DNA from: Paracoccaceae bacterium
GTDB lineage: Bacteria > Pseudomonadota > Alphaproteobacteria > Rhodobacterales > Rhodobacteraceae
Length of the DNA stretch: 64,000 bases
Reading direction: 5' to 3'
NCBI GenBank assembly: GCA_024742455.1
Contig: JANSYL010000011.1
Span: 25,931 to 89,930, forward strand
Numbering within the stretch: position 1 is the stretch's first letter; every line of letters begins with the position of its first letter. Of this stretch, positions 35,764 through 43,530 are shown one piece after another. A model generated the notes under the pieces. That model was not told where the DNA came from. It saw nothing but the letters and a program-made list of their open reading frames with translations, and did not search any database. The position numbers and the translations under genes were made by a program.

Positions 35764-38700
35764 TCGGTGTCATCGACTGGGCCGCGTCGCGGGCCCGGAT
35801 GATCCTCGCCTTCGTGGTGCTGTCGCTGACCGTGGGCACCGCAGCCTATATCGGCCTGCCCAAGGAGGGCGAGCCCGATATCGACATTCCCGGTCTTTTC
35901 GTTTCGGTCCCCTTCCCCGGCATTTCTGCCGCCGATGCCGAACGCCTGCTGATCCGCCCGATGGAGGCGGAATTCCAGGACCTCGACGGGATGACGACGA
36001 TCACCGCAACCGCCTCCGAAGGGTTCGCGGGCGTCTTCATCGAGTTCGAGTTCGGCTGGGACAAGGGCCAGACGATTGCCGATGTCCGCGACGCGATGGG
36101 CCGGGCGGAAACCGAGTTTCCCGATGGCTACCAGAACTGGGAAATCTCCGAGATTAATTTCTCGGAATTTCCCATCGTCGTCGTGGCGCTGTCGGGCGAT
36201 GCGCCCGAACGCACGCTGATCCGGCTGGCAAATGAAATGCAGGATGCGCTCGAGGCGCTGTCGCCGGTGCTCGAGGCCGGGCTGGCGGGCACGCGCGATG
36301 AAATGCTCGAGGTCATTCTCGACCCGCTCGCGCTGGAAGCCTATGACGTCACCGCCGATGACCTGGTGGCTGCTGTCGTCAACAACAACCAGCTGATCGC
36401 GGCAGGCGAGGTGACGGGCGATACCGGCGCCATCGCGGTCAAGATCCCGTCAAGCTTCGACACCCCCGAAGACGTCTACAACCTTGCGATCACGGTCAAT
36501 GGCGACCGGGTGGTGACGCTTGGCGAACTGGCCGATATCCGCCTGACCTACGAAGACCTCTCGGGCACCGCGCGGTTCAATGGCGAACCGACTGTGGCGC
36601 TTCAGGTCGTCAAGCGGCAGGGGTTCAACATCATCGATACCGTGGCGCTGGTGCAGGAAACGGTGGATGAGGTCTATGCGTCCTGGCCACCGGAACTGCA
36701 GGCCGCGGTCCATGTCGACACCACGCTCGACCAGTCGGTTCAGGTCGATGGCATGGTGCGCCAGCTCGAAGGGTCGGTCCTGACGGCGATCGCGCTGGTG
36801 ATGATCGTGGTGCTGGCGGCCCTTGGCACCCGGTCGGCGCTGCTGGTCGGTTTCGCGATCCCGACCTCGTTTCTGTTGTGTTTCATCCTTCTCGGCATCG
36901 GCGGCATCCCGATTTCGAACATCGTGATGTTCGGTCTGATCCTTGCCGTGGGGATGCTGGTGGACGGGGCCATCGTTGTCGTCGAATACGCCGACAAGCG
37001 CCTGCAACAGGGCGCGCGCCCGATGCAGGCCTACACGGACGCGGCCAAACGGATGTTCTGGCCAATCGTGTCCTCGACCGCGACCACGCTTTGCGCCTTC
37101 CTGCCCATGCTGTTCTGGCCGGGCGTGCCCGGGGAATTCATGGGCATGCTGCCGGTGACGCTGATCTTCGTTCTTTCGGCCTCGCTGATCGTGGCACTGA
37201 TCTACCTGCCGGTTCTGGGCGGGGTGGCGGCCCGGTTCAGCCGGATCATCGACCGCGGCACCGCGCGGGTGACGGCGCTGATCCCGAATTACTGGCTGCG
37301 CGTCGGGCTGACCGTGGCCGTGGGATACCTGATGTTCATGGCCGCGCTGCAGATCATCCGCCCCGGCGTGATCTTCGCCGCGCCCGCCCCGGGCACACCG
37401 GGCGTTCTGGCCGCGCTGCCGGGGGCCATCCTGTTCGTGCTGGCCTCGGTCGCGATGTCGGTCCTGATCGGGTCGGTGATGGTCGAACGCCGCGCCGAGC
37501 GGGTCGAGGCGGGCTACAAGCGCACGCCGTTCGGCCGCGCCATCGCGGCCCTGACCGGCAACCCGTTCATGCCGCTGGCCTCGGTCGTGGTGGTGATCGG
37601 CTTCGTGGTCTCGGTCTTCATGTTCTACGGCGCCAACAATAACGGCGTGGAATTCTTCGTGGAAACCGAACCCGAACAGGCCATCGTCTACGTCCGGGCG
37701 CGCGGCAACCTTTCGGTGGAGGAACAGGATGCCCTGGTGCGCCAGGTCGAGGAAATCGTGCTGACCCAACAGGGTGTACGCGATGTCTTCGCCTTTGCAG
37801 GCGACGGCGGGCTCAACAACAACACCGGCGGGGTCGCCGCCCCCGCCGACACGATCGGCCAGGTCCAGATCGACCTGGAACCCTGGGGCGCGCGGCGCGA
37901 CGGCAACGTGATCCTCGACGAATTGCAGACCCGGCTGTCGGTGCTGCCCGGCATCCGGACCGAAATCCTCGAGGCCGCCCAGGGCCCGGGCGAAGGCAAA
38001 CCCGTCAACCTGCGCCTGTCGGGACAGGATTTCGAAACGCTGGAGGCCGCCGCCGCACAGGCGCGGGCGTTTTTCGACGGCCTCGACGGGCTGACCCTGA
38101 TCGAGGACACCCGCCCATTGCCCGGCATCGACTGGCAGGTCGATGTCGACCTTGAAGCAGCGGGCCGCTACAACGCCTCGGTTGCGACCGTGGGCGCGAT
38201 GGTGCAGCTGGTAACGCGTGGCATCCTTCTGGACACGATGCGGGTGCCGAGCTCGGACGAGGAAATCGATATCCGCGTCCGGTTCCCCGAGGAACAGCGC
38301 CTGCTGTCCACGCTGGATACGCTTCGGGTGCGCACGGCGGACGGGCTTGTCCCGCTCAGCAATTTCGTCACCTACACCGCAACCCCGCAACTGGCCGAGA
38401 TCAACCGCGTCGACCAGGCCCGCATATTCGAAGTCAAGGCCGATGTCCTGCCCGGGCTGGTGCGGGTCGATGATGGCGATGGCAACGCGGTGGCCATGCT
38501 GCGCGATACTGCCGAACCCACCGTGACGGGTGAGGCCGATTTCACAATCGGCGATACCAGCTGGCAGGTCTTCGCGCTTTACGGCGACGCGACCGCCGAG
38601 ACCGTCTCGGCCGGGCTTGAGGATGGCGCCCTGCGGACCGTGCCGGTCACGGCGAATGAACGCATACAGCAGATCACCCGATGGCTCGAGGCGGAAAACC

Positions 38701-39506
38701 CGCTTCCCGCCGACGTGAGCTGGGAATGGGCAGGCGATCAGGAGGAACAGGCCGAATCCGGTCAGTTCCTGATGTCGGCCTTTGCAGCAGCGCTTGGGCT
38801 GATGTTCATCATCCTGCTGGCGCAGTTCAATTCCTTCTACAACGCGACACTGGTTCTGCTGGCCGTGGTGCTGTCGACCACGGGCGTGCTGATCGGGATG
38901 GTGGTGATGGACCAGACCTTCTCGATCATCATGACGGGTACAGGCATCGTGGCGCTGGCGGGCATCGTGGTGAACAACAACATCGTCCTGATCGACACCT
39001 ACCAGGAATACGCCCGCTACATGCCCCGGCTCGAGGCCATCGTGCGCACCGCGGAGGCGCGGATCAGGCCCGTGCTGCTGACCACGATCACAACGATGGC
39101 GGGCCTGTCGCCGATGATGCTGGGGATCAGCCTCGATTTCGGCAATGGCGGCTACACCGTCGACAGCCCCACCGCGCTGTGGTGGAAACAACTGGCCACG
39201 GCGGTGGTCTGGGGCCTGGGCGTGGCGACGGTGCTGACGCTGGTCTTCACCCCATCGCTTCTGGCGCTGAGGGTCTGGGCGGCCGAGATTGCGGGTTGGC
39301 TGGCGGACGGGCTGGCGCGGATCGGGGCCGACCGGATGAGTCGTCAGACCCAGGACTGGGCGCTGAACCGGCAGGCCCGGCTGGCGCGCGACCCGATCCT
39401 TTACTGGGACGAAGAACCGGATGCGCTGGCTCTTGCTGCCGGACCCGACAGCCAAGACCCCGAACGGACCGCAACCGAGAAACCGCCGCTGCGCGCCGCC
39501 GAATAG
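35760..39506 (+). CDS. RND efflux permease (HAE1/AcrB-like), long form
   Basis: A 1248-residue inner-membrane pump, about 200 residues longer than AcrB. Features include FVVLSLTVGTAAYIGLPKEGEPDIDIP, the TM4 proton-relay helix region GMLVDGAIVVVEYADKRL with adjacent acidic residues, and SSTATTLCAFLPMLFWPGVPGEFM. After TM6 there is an insertion of about 90 residues with two to three extra hydrophobic segments (about 520-540 and 560-580) before the second periplasmic half. The C-terminal half ends GIVVNNNIVLIDTYQEY and TTITTMAGLSPMM, then a 100-residue hydrophilic tail. It is translationally coupled to the adaptor. Substrate unknown. Confidence 0.92.
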   Translation: MIGVIDWAASRARMILAFVVLSLTVGTAAYIGLPKEGEPDIDIPGLFVSVPFPGISAADAERLLIRPMEAEFQDLDGMTTITATASEGFAGVFIEFEFGWDKGQTIADVRDAMGRAETEFPDGYQNWEISEINFSEFPIVVVALSGDAPERTLIRLANEMQDALEALSPVLEAGLAGTRDEMLEVILDPLALEAYDVTADDLVAAVVNNNQLIAAGEVTGDTGAIAVKIPSSFDTPEDVYNLAITVNGDRVVTLGELADIRLTYEDLSGTARFNGEPTVALQVVKRQGFNIIDTVALVQETVDEVYASWPPELQAAVHVDTTLDQSVQVDGMVRQLEGSVLTAIALVMIVVLAALGTRSALLVGFAIPTSFLLCFILLGIGGIPISNIVMFGLILAVGMLVDGAIVVVEYADKRLQQGARPMQAYTDAAKRMFWPIVSSTATTLCAFLPMLFWPGVPGEFMGMLPVTLIFVLSASLIVALIYLPVLGGVAARFSRIIDRGTARVTALIPNYWLRVGLTVAVGYLMFMAALQIIRPGVIFAAPAPGTPGVLAALPGAILFVLASVAMSVLIGSVMVERRAERVEAGYKRTPFGRAIAALTGNPFMPLASVVVVIGFVVSVFMFYGANNNGVEFFVETEPEQAIVYVRARGNLSVEEQDALVRQVEEIVLTQQGVRDVFAFAGDGGLNNNTGGVAAPADTIGQVQIDLEPWGARRDGNVILDELQTRLSVLPGIRTEILEAAQGPGEGKPVNLRLSGQDFETLEAAAAQARAFFDGLDGLTLIEDTRPLPGIDWQVDVDLEAAGRYNASVATVGAMVQLVTRGILLDTMRVPSSDEEIDIRVRFPEEQRLLSTLDTLRVRTADGLVPLSNFVTYTATPQLAEINRVDQARIFEVKADVLPGLVRVDDGDGNAVAMLRDTAEPTVTGEADFTIGDTSWQVFALYGDATAETVSAGLEDGALRTVPVTANERIQQITRWLEAENPLPADVSWEWAGDQEEQAESGQFLMSAFAAALGLMFIILLAQFNSFYNATLVLLAVVLSTTGVLIGMVVMDQTFSIIMTGTGIVALAGIVVNNNIVLIDTYQEYARYMPRLEAIVRTAEARIRPVLLTTITTMAGLSPMMLGISLDFGNGGYTVDSPTALWWKQLATAVVWGLGVATVLTLVFTPSLLALRVWAAEIAGWLADGLARIGADRMSRQTQDWALNRQARLARDPILYWDEEPDALALAAGPDSQDPERTATEKPPLRAAE

Positions 39507-39521
39507 CGGTGCGGCCTTCGC

Positions 39522-40589
39522 TCAGCCCTCGGGGCGTGGCAGGTCGGGCAGCCGGAACACCTGGCCGGGGAAAATCCGGTCGGGGTTGCGGATGGTGTCA
39601 CGGTTTTCCTCGAAGATCTGTACGTACAGCACGCCGTCGCCGAAATTCGCCTGCGCGATTCCCCAAAGCGTGAAATCGGGCTGCACGGTGATGACCTCGG
39701 CCCCCGGTTCGGCCAGCATCGGGTTGGCGGCAAGGCGTGCCGGATCTTCGCGCAGGAACGGGGTGACCAGTTCCTCGGTGACGCTACCATCGGCGGCCAG
39801 CTGTTCCAGCCGCAGGGTATAGGTCCCGGGCGCCACGTCCGACAGGTCGATCTGCCAGTCGCCCGCCGGGCTCACCGCCCCGGCCTCGACCGGTTCATCG
39901 TCCAGCGTCACACGCACGCCCGCCTCGGCCGCGCCGCGCCCGGCCAGTGACACGTCGCCCTCCAGATCGTAGGAAATCGCGTCCAGCCTGAGGCCGGTCT
40001 GTGCCTCGGGCGCGGCGCTGGAGGGTTGCAGCACCCGCACCCCGTCGGCATTCGCCAGAAGGACACCGGGCGCCGTGACCTCACCGTCGGGGCCGGGCTG
40101 CGCCTCGACCACCAGAAGCGGCGGTTCCTCGGTCAATTCGAACGGCGCGATGATGACGCTGTCTTCGCCGGGGATGACGACGCCATCGCCAACCTGCGCC
40201 ACAAGGCTGAGCATGCGCGGCGTGTCTGCGGGCGGTATCGTGAACATCGCGACGAAATTGCCGCCGGAATCGGCCTCGGCCGCGCCCACATCCTGCCCGT
40301 CGAGCAGAACCGTAACCGCAGCCGTGGCCATGGCACGCCCGGCGATGACCGCATCGCCCCGTCCATCCACACGCACCACGTCAAAGCGCGGGGCGAGGCC
40401 GGTCACGACGTCCGCACCCCCATCGGTCTGCACCGCGGCCGTTTCGGCCCCGTTCGTCACGCCCGGCGCGTCCCCGTCCCTGAGCGCGGTGACACCGACG
40501 GCGGCGGCGACCACCACCCCCGCGGTAGCGGCGGCCCCGATCACGGGTGTCGATCCGGTTCCAAGCAATGCGGCCAGTTTCGTCGGCAT
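39522..40589 (-). CDS. LysM-domain envelope protein
   Basis: A 355-residue protein with a single hydrophobic segment at about 14-38 (STPVIGAAATAGVVVAAAVGV) and no classic signal cleavage site. The middle contains two Ig-like or carboxypeptidase-regulatory-like segments (AVIAGRAMATAAVTVLLDGQDVG; VSLAGRGAAEAGVRVTLDD), and residues about 300-350 form a LysM domain (FTLWGIAQANFGDGVLYVQIFEENRD..PDRIFPGQVFRLP) that binds peptidoglycan. ATG 40589 follows AGAGGAAG; the upstream TTG is less likely. It is convergent with the RND permease gene and divergent from the LOG gene. Confidence 0.87.
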   Translation of the reverse strand: MPTKLAALLGTGSTPVIGAAATAGVVVAAAVGVTALRDGDAPGVTNGAETAAVQTDGGADVVTGLAPRFDVVRVDGRGDAVIAGRAMATAAVTVLLDGQDVGAAEADSGGNFVAMFTIPPADTPRMLSLVAQVGDGVVIPGEDSVIIAPFELTEEPPLLVVEAQPGPDGEVTAPGVLLANADGVRVLQPSSAAPEAQTGLRLDAISYDLEGDVSLAGRGAAEAGVRVTLDDEPVEAGAVSPAGDWQIDLSDVAPGTYTLRLEQLAADGSVTEELVTPFLREDPARLAANPMLAEPGAEVITVQPDFTLWGIAQANFGDGVLYVQIFEENRDTIRNPDRIFPGQVFRLPDLPRPEG

Positions 40590-40686
40590 CGTCACTTCCT
40601 CTGACAATGAAACGGGTGTGCGGCTTGTCTGCGCACCCCATGCCCCCTATCACCCGTCAGACTACACGATTTCGCAGGAGGACGCG

Positions 40687-41241
40687 ATGGGGAGCTTTTC
40701 GGTCTGTGTCTACTGCGGCGCCCGGCCCGGGCGCGACCCCGCCCATGAAGCGGCGGCGACCGATCTCGGCACCGCGCTGGCAGGGGCCGGGATGCGGCTG
40801 GTCTATGGCGCGGGCGATATCGGGCTGATGGGCGCGGTCGCGCGCGCGGCGCAGAGGGCAGGCGGCGAAACCTTCGGCGTCATTCCCACGCATCTTCTGG
40901 ACCGCGAACAGGGCAAACGCGACGTGTCGCGGCTGGTGATCACCGAGACGATGCATGAACGCAAGAAGGTCATGGTGATGAATGCCGACGCGATCGTGAT
41001 GCTGCCCGGCGGAGCCGGATCTCTGGACGAGTTTTTCGAGGCACTCACCTGGCGGCAACTGGGCCTGCATTCGAAACCCATCTACCTGTTGAATGTCGCG
41101 GGGTATTGGGACCCGCTGGTGCGGCTGGTCGATCATGTGATCGCGGAAGGCTTCGCCGAGGACAGCCTGCGCGGCTTCATCGACGTGGTGCCGGATGTGC
41201 CCGCCTGTATCACCGCGCTCAGCGCACTGTCCGCAGACTGA
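40687..41241 (+). CDS. LOG-family nucleotide phosphoribohydrolase
   Basis: A 184-residue Rossmann-like protein of the LOG family (cytokinin riboside 5'-monophosphate phosphoribohydrolase or a related nucleotide N-glycosidase). VCVYCGARPG, LVYGAGDIGLMG and MHERKKVMVMNADAIVMLPGG are typical. The nucleotide-binding motif PGGxGTxxE appears as PGGAGSLDE, with Ser for Thr. ATG 40687 follows AGGAGGACG. Its 3' end overlaps the convergent rarD gene by 23 bases. Bacterial members may act on AMP; the substrate here is not shown. Confidence 0.9.
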   Translation: MGSFSVCVYCGARPGRDPAHEAAATDLGTALAGAGMRLVYGAGDIGLMGAVARAAQRAGGETFGVIPTHLLDREQGKRDVSRLVITETMHERKKVMVMNADAIVMLPGGAGSLDEFFEALTWRQLGLHSKPIYLLNVAGYWDPLVRLVDHVIAEGFAEDSLRGFIDVVPDVPACITALSALSAD

Positions 41242-42082
41242 CCCAGGAATACAGCGCCAGCGCAACCCAGATGATGGGCAGCGCGACGGCATGCCAGGGC
41301 GTCACCGTCTCGGCCAGAAGCGTCACCGCGACGATGAATTGCAGCGACGGGTTGAGATACTGGATCAGCCCCACCGTCGCCATCGCCACCCGCCGCGCCG
41401 CATGCGAGAACAGGATCAATGGCGTTGCCGTCAACGGCCCCGAGGCGATCAAAAGCGCCCAGTCCGACAGGCTGAGCGCTGAGGCACAGGACAGAAACAG
41501 CCACCCGATATAGCCCAGCGCCAGCGGCAGGCCGACAAGCACCTCGGCGCTGACCGACACCACCGGGCCCGCCGCCACGAAGCGCTTGATCAGGCCGTAG
41601 ACCCCGAAGGTCGCGGCAAGCACGAGCGAGATCCAGGGCGCAGCGCCAAGGCCCCATGTCAGCAGCACAACCGCAAGGCCCGCCAGCGCCACCGCCATCC
41701 ATTGCAGCGGGCGCATCGCCTCACCCAGGACCAGCGCCCCGATCGCCACGGCGACAAGCGGATAGATATAGTAGCCCAGCGAGGCCTCGACCGTGCGCCC
41801 CGCACCGACCGCGAAGATGAAAAGAAGCCAGTTGACCGAGATCATCGCCGCCGCGGCCGCCACCAGCCCCGCCTTGCGCGGCGTATCGAGGGCGCGGGGC
41901 AGGTCGCGCAGGCGGCGCTGGACTGCAAGCACCGCCCCGAAGGTGACCAGCGACCACACGGTGCGATGCGCCAGAACCTCGACCGGCGGCACATGGGACA
42001 GAAGCGCATAGAACAACGGCGACAGGCCCCAGATGGCACAGGCCGCCACCATCGCCCACACGCCTTTTCCGACCTCGCTCAT
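41219..42082 (-). CDS. rarD: RarD-type EamA-family transporter
   Basis: A 287-residue inner-membrane protein with ten hydrophobic segments in two EamA repeats. The N-terminus KGVWAMVAACAIWGLSPLFYALLSHVPPVEVLAHRTVWSL and the LGYYIYPL and GLIQYLNPSLQFIVAV elements are characteristic of RarD (named from chloramphenicol sensitivity). The true substrate is unknown. ATG 42082 is the first start of the frame. The end overlaps the LOG gene by 23 bases, convergent. Confidence 0.92.
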   Translation of the reverse strand: MSEVGKGVWAMVAACAIWGLSPLFYALLSHVPPVEVLAHRTVWSLVTFGAVLAVQRRLRDLPRALDTPRKAGLVAAAAAMISVNWLLFIFAVGAGRTVEASLGYYIYPLVAVAIGALVLGEAMRPLQWMAVALAGLAVVLLTWGLGAAPWISLVLAATFGVYGLIKRFVAAGPVVSVSAEVLVGLPLALGYIGWLFLSCASALSLSDWALLIASGPLTATPLILFSHAARRVAMATVGLIQYLNPSLQFIVAVTLLAETVTPWHAVALPIIWVALALYSWVSLRTVR

Positions 42083-42153
42083 CCCGTGCCCTCCCGCGCG
42101 GTCCCCCTAGCGCCGGAGCACGGCACGGGCAATGGAGCGCGGGGCGGCAACGC

Positions 42154-42180
42154 AAAAGGCCCGCCGGGGTGGCGGGCCTT
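42154..42180 (-). terminator. Intrinsic terminator of sodB
   Basis: On the minus strand AAGGCCCGCC (42180-42171) pairs perfectly with GGCGGGCCTT (42165-42156) across a 5-base loop, followed by TTTT. It begins 24 bases after the sodB stop codon. On the other strand it lacks a long T-run, so it serves sodB. Confidence 0.85.
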
Positions 42181-42203
42181 GGCATCGTGTCATGGGTGTC
42201 GCC

Positions 42204-42803
42204 CTACATGCGGGACGCGACGTTTTCCCAGTTCACCAGATTGTCCAGGAAGTTGGTCAGGTAGGCCGGGCGCTTGTTGCGGAAATCGATGTAATAGGAA
42301 TGTTCCCACACATCGCAGCCCAGAAGCGCGGTCTGCCCGAAGCAGAGCGGGTTCACCCCGTTCTCGGTCTTGGTCACCTTCAGCGACCCGTCGGTGTCTT
42401 TCACCAGCCAGCACCAGCCCGATCCGAACTGGCCCGCGCCGGCGGCGGAAAACTGCGACTTGAACTCATCGACCGAGCCGAAGCTTTCGACCAGCGCGGC
42501 CTCCAGCTCACCGGGCATGGCGCTGGTCCCGGGGCCCATCATTTCCCAGAACTGGTTGTGGTTCCAAAGCTGGCTGATGTTGTTGAAGATGCCCGACTGC
42601 GCGACGGCCGAGGCGTTGTAGGTGCCGACAATGATCTCTTCCATCGTCTTGTCGGCCCATTCGGTGCCGTCGATCAGCTTGTTGCCGTTGTCGACATAGG
42701 CCTTGTGATGGATGTCATGGTGGTATTCCAGCGTCTCGCGGCTCATGCCCTTGTCGGCCAGCGCGTCATGGGAATACGGAAGGTCGGGAAGCTCGAAAGC
42801 CAT
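42204..42803 (-). CDS. sodB: Superoxide dismutase, Fe type
   Basis: A 199-residue cytoplasmic superoxide dismutase. Metal ligands are H28 (LEYHHDIHH), H82 (LWNHNQFW), D164 and H168 (GCDVWEHSYYIDFRNKRP). Q78 in SQLWNH occupies the position that is Gln in iron enzymes. FELPDLPYSHDAL and the end AYLTNFLDNLVNWENV are standard. ATG 42803 follows GGGGGACCTGACCC. A strong terminator follows. Fe/Mn cambialism cannot be excluded from sequence. Confidence 0.96.
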   Translation of the reverse strand: MAFELPDLPYSHDALADKGMSRETLEYHHDIHHKAYVDNGNKLIDGTEWADKTMEEIIVGTYNASAVAQSGIFNNISQLWNHNQFWEMMGPGTSAMPGELEAALVESFGSVDEFKSQFSAAGAGQFGSGWCWLVKDTDGSLKVTKTENGVNPLCFGQTALLGCDVWEHSYYIDFRNKRPAYLTNFLDNLVNWENVASRM

Positions 42804-42852
42804 GGGTCAGGTCCCCCTGTTGGTGGTTGGTGGCGTTGCGCCATAGGTGCGG

Positions 42853-42885
42853 CCCGCCCCCGGCCACGTCAACCCCGGGGGTGGG
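42853..42885. repeat. REP-like hairpin, copy 2
   Basis: CCCGCCCCCGG (42853-42863) pairs with CCGGGGGTGGG (42875-42885), with one G-T pair and an 11-base loop. The arms match those of the hairpin at 3242-3279. It lies between soxG and sodB, about 50 bases upstream of the sodB start. It may be a dispersed palindromic unit or act on sodB expression. Confidence 0.6.
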
Positions 42886-42957
42886 ACCAGGGCGCGGAAA
42901 ACCCGGGTTTACCATACCGAGAGTTCGCAGATTCTCGGCACCGTCCGTCACGGCCGG

Positions 42958-43530
42958 TCAGCGGTGATAGCCCACCTTGCCGCCGGGCCGCGCCGCCGTG
43001 GACAACAGGTCGAAGACGTATCTGGCCACCGAGCGGAAACAGATCACCCGCGCCGTGCCCGCCTCCTCGAACCAGATTGCGGCGGCCACCTGCGCCAGAC
43101 GGGTCCGCCGCATCTCGCCCGGCGCCAGGGCGGCCATGTCGGCGGGGGTGAGTTTCGACAGGGTGTCTTTCAGAACGCCGGCCTCGCCGGTCACGGTGAA
43201 CACCGCGCGCGCTTCCGAAACGTTGACGGTCAGATGGTGTACCCCCTCCAGCGCCTTGCCAAGGTCCGCCACCACACTGTCAGCCCGGTCATGGGGGCAG
43301 AGGATCAGAACCTCGTCGGGGGCCATCCACGCCACCTGCATGGCCTTGCCGGTGGTGATCCTGCGGGCCTCGGGCACCCCGGCCCCGCAGACCGCGGCGA
43401 TCGCATCGGCCACTGCCGCCGCTCCCAAATCCGCCTTCAGCGTCACCATGCCCTGCAGCCCGGCCTCGGTCACCTTCACATCGCCTTCGAACGCCGATCC
43501 GGCCAGTGCGCTGACAGCTTTCTCAGACAT
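42958..43530 (-). CDS. soxG: Sarcosine oxidase gamma subunit
   Basis: A 190-residue subunit of heterotetrameric sarcosine oxidase: VTEAGLQGMVTLKADLG near the N-terminus and a GcvT-like fold with WMAPDEVLILCPHDRADSV, SEARAVFTVTGEAGVLKDTLSKLTPADM and EAGTARVICFRSVARYVFDLL. ATG 43530 lies inside the last codons of soxA (8-base overlap), so it is translationally coupled; the upstream frame extension is rejected. It is the last gene of the soxBDAG operon. The gamma subunit is structural, with no cofactor of its own. Confidence 0.94.
   Translation of the reverse strand: MSEKAVSALAGSAFEGDVKVTEAGLQGMVTLKADLGAAAVADAIAAVCGAGVPEARRITTGKAMQVAWMAPDEVLILCPHDRADSVVADLGKALEGVHHLTVNVSEARAVFTVTGEAGVLKDTLSKLTPADMAALAPGEMRRTRLAQVAAAIWFEEAGTARVICFRSVARYVFDLLSTAARPGGKVGYHR

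Noticed and set aside
36450..39455. 1001-codon minus-strand frame
   Set aside because: It is antisense to the RND permease and is His/Gln/Asp-rich. It reflects codon bias, not a gene.
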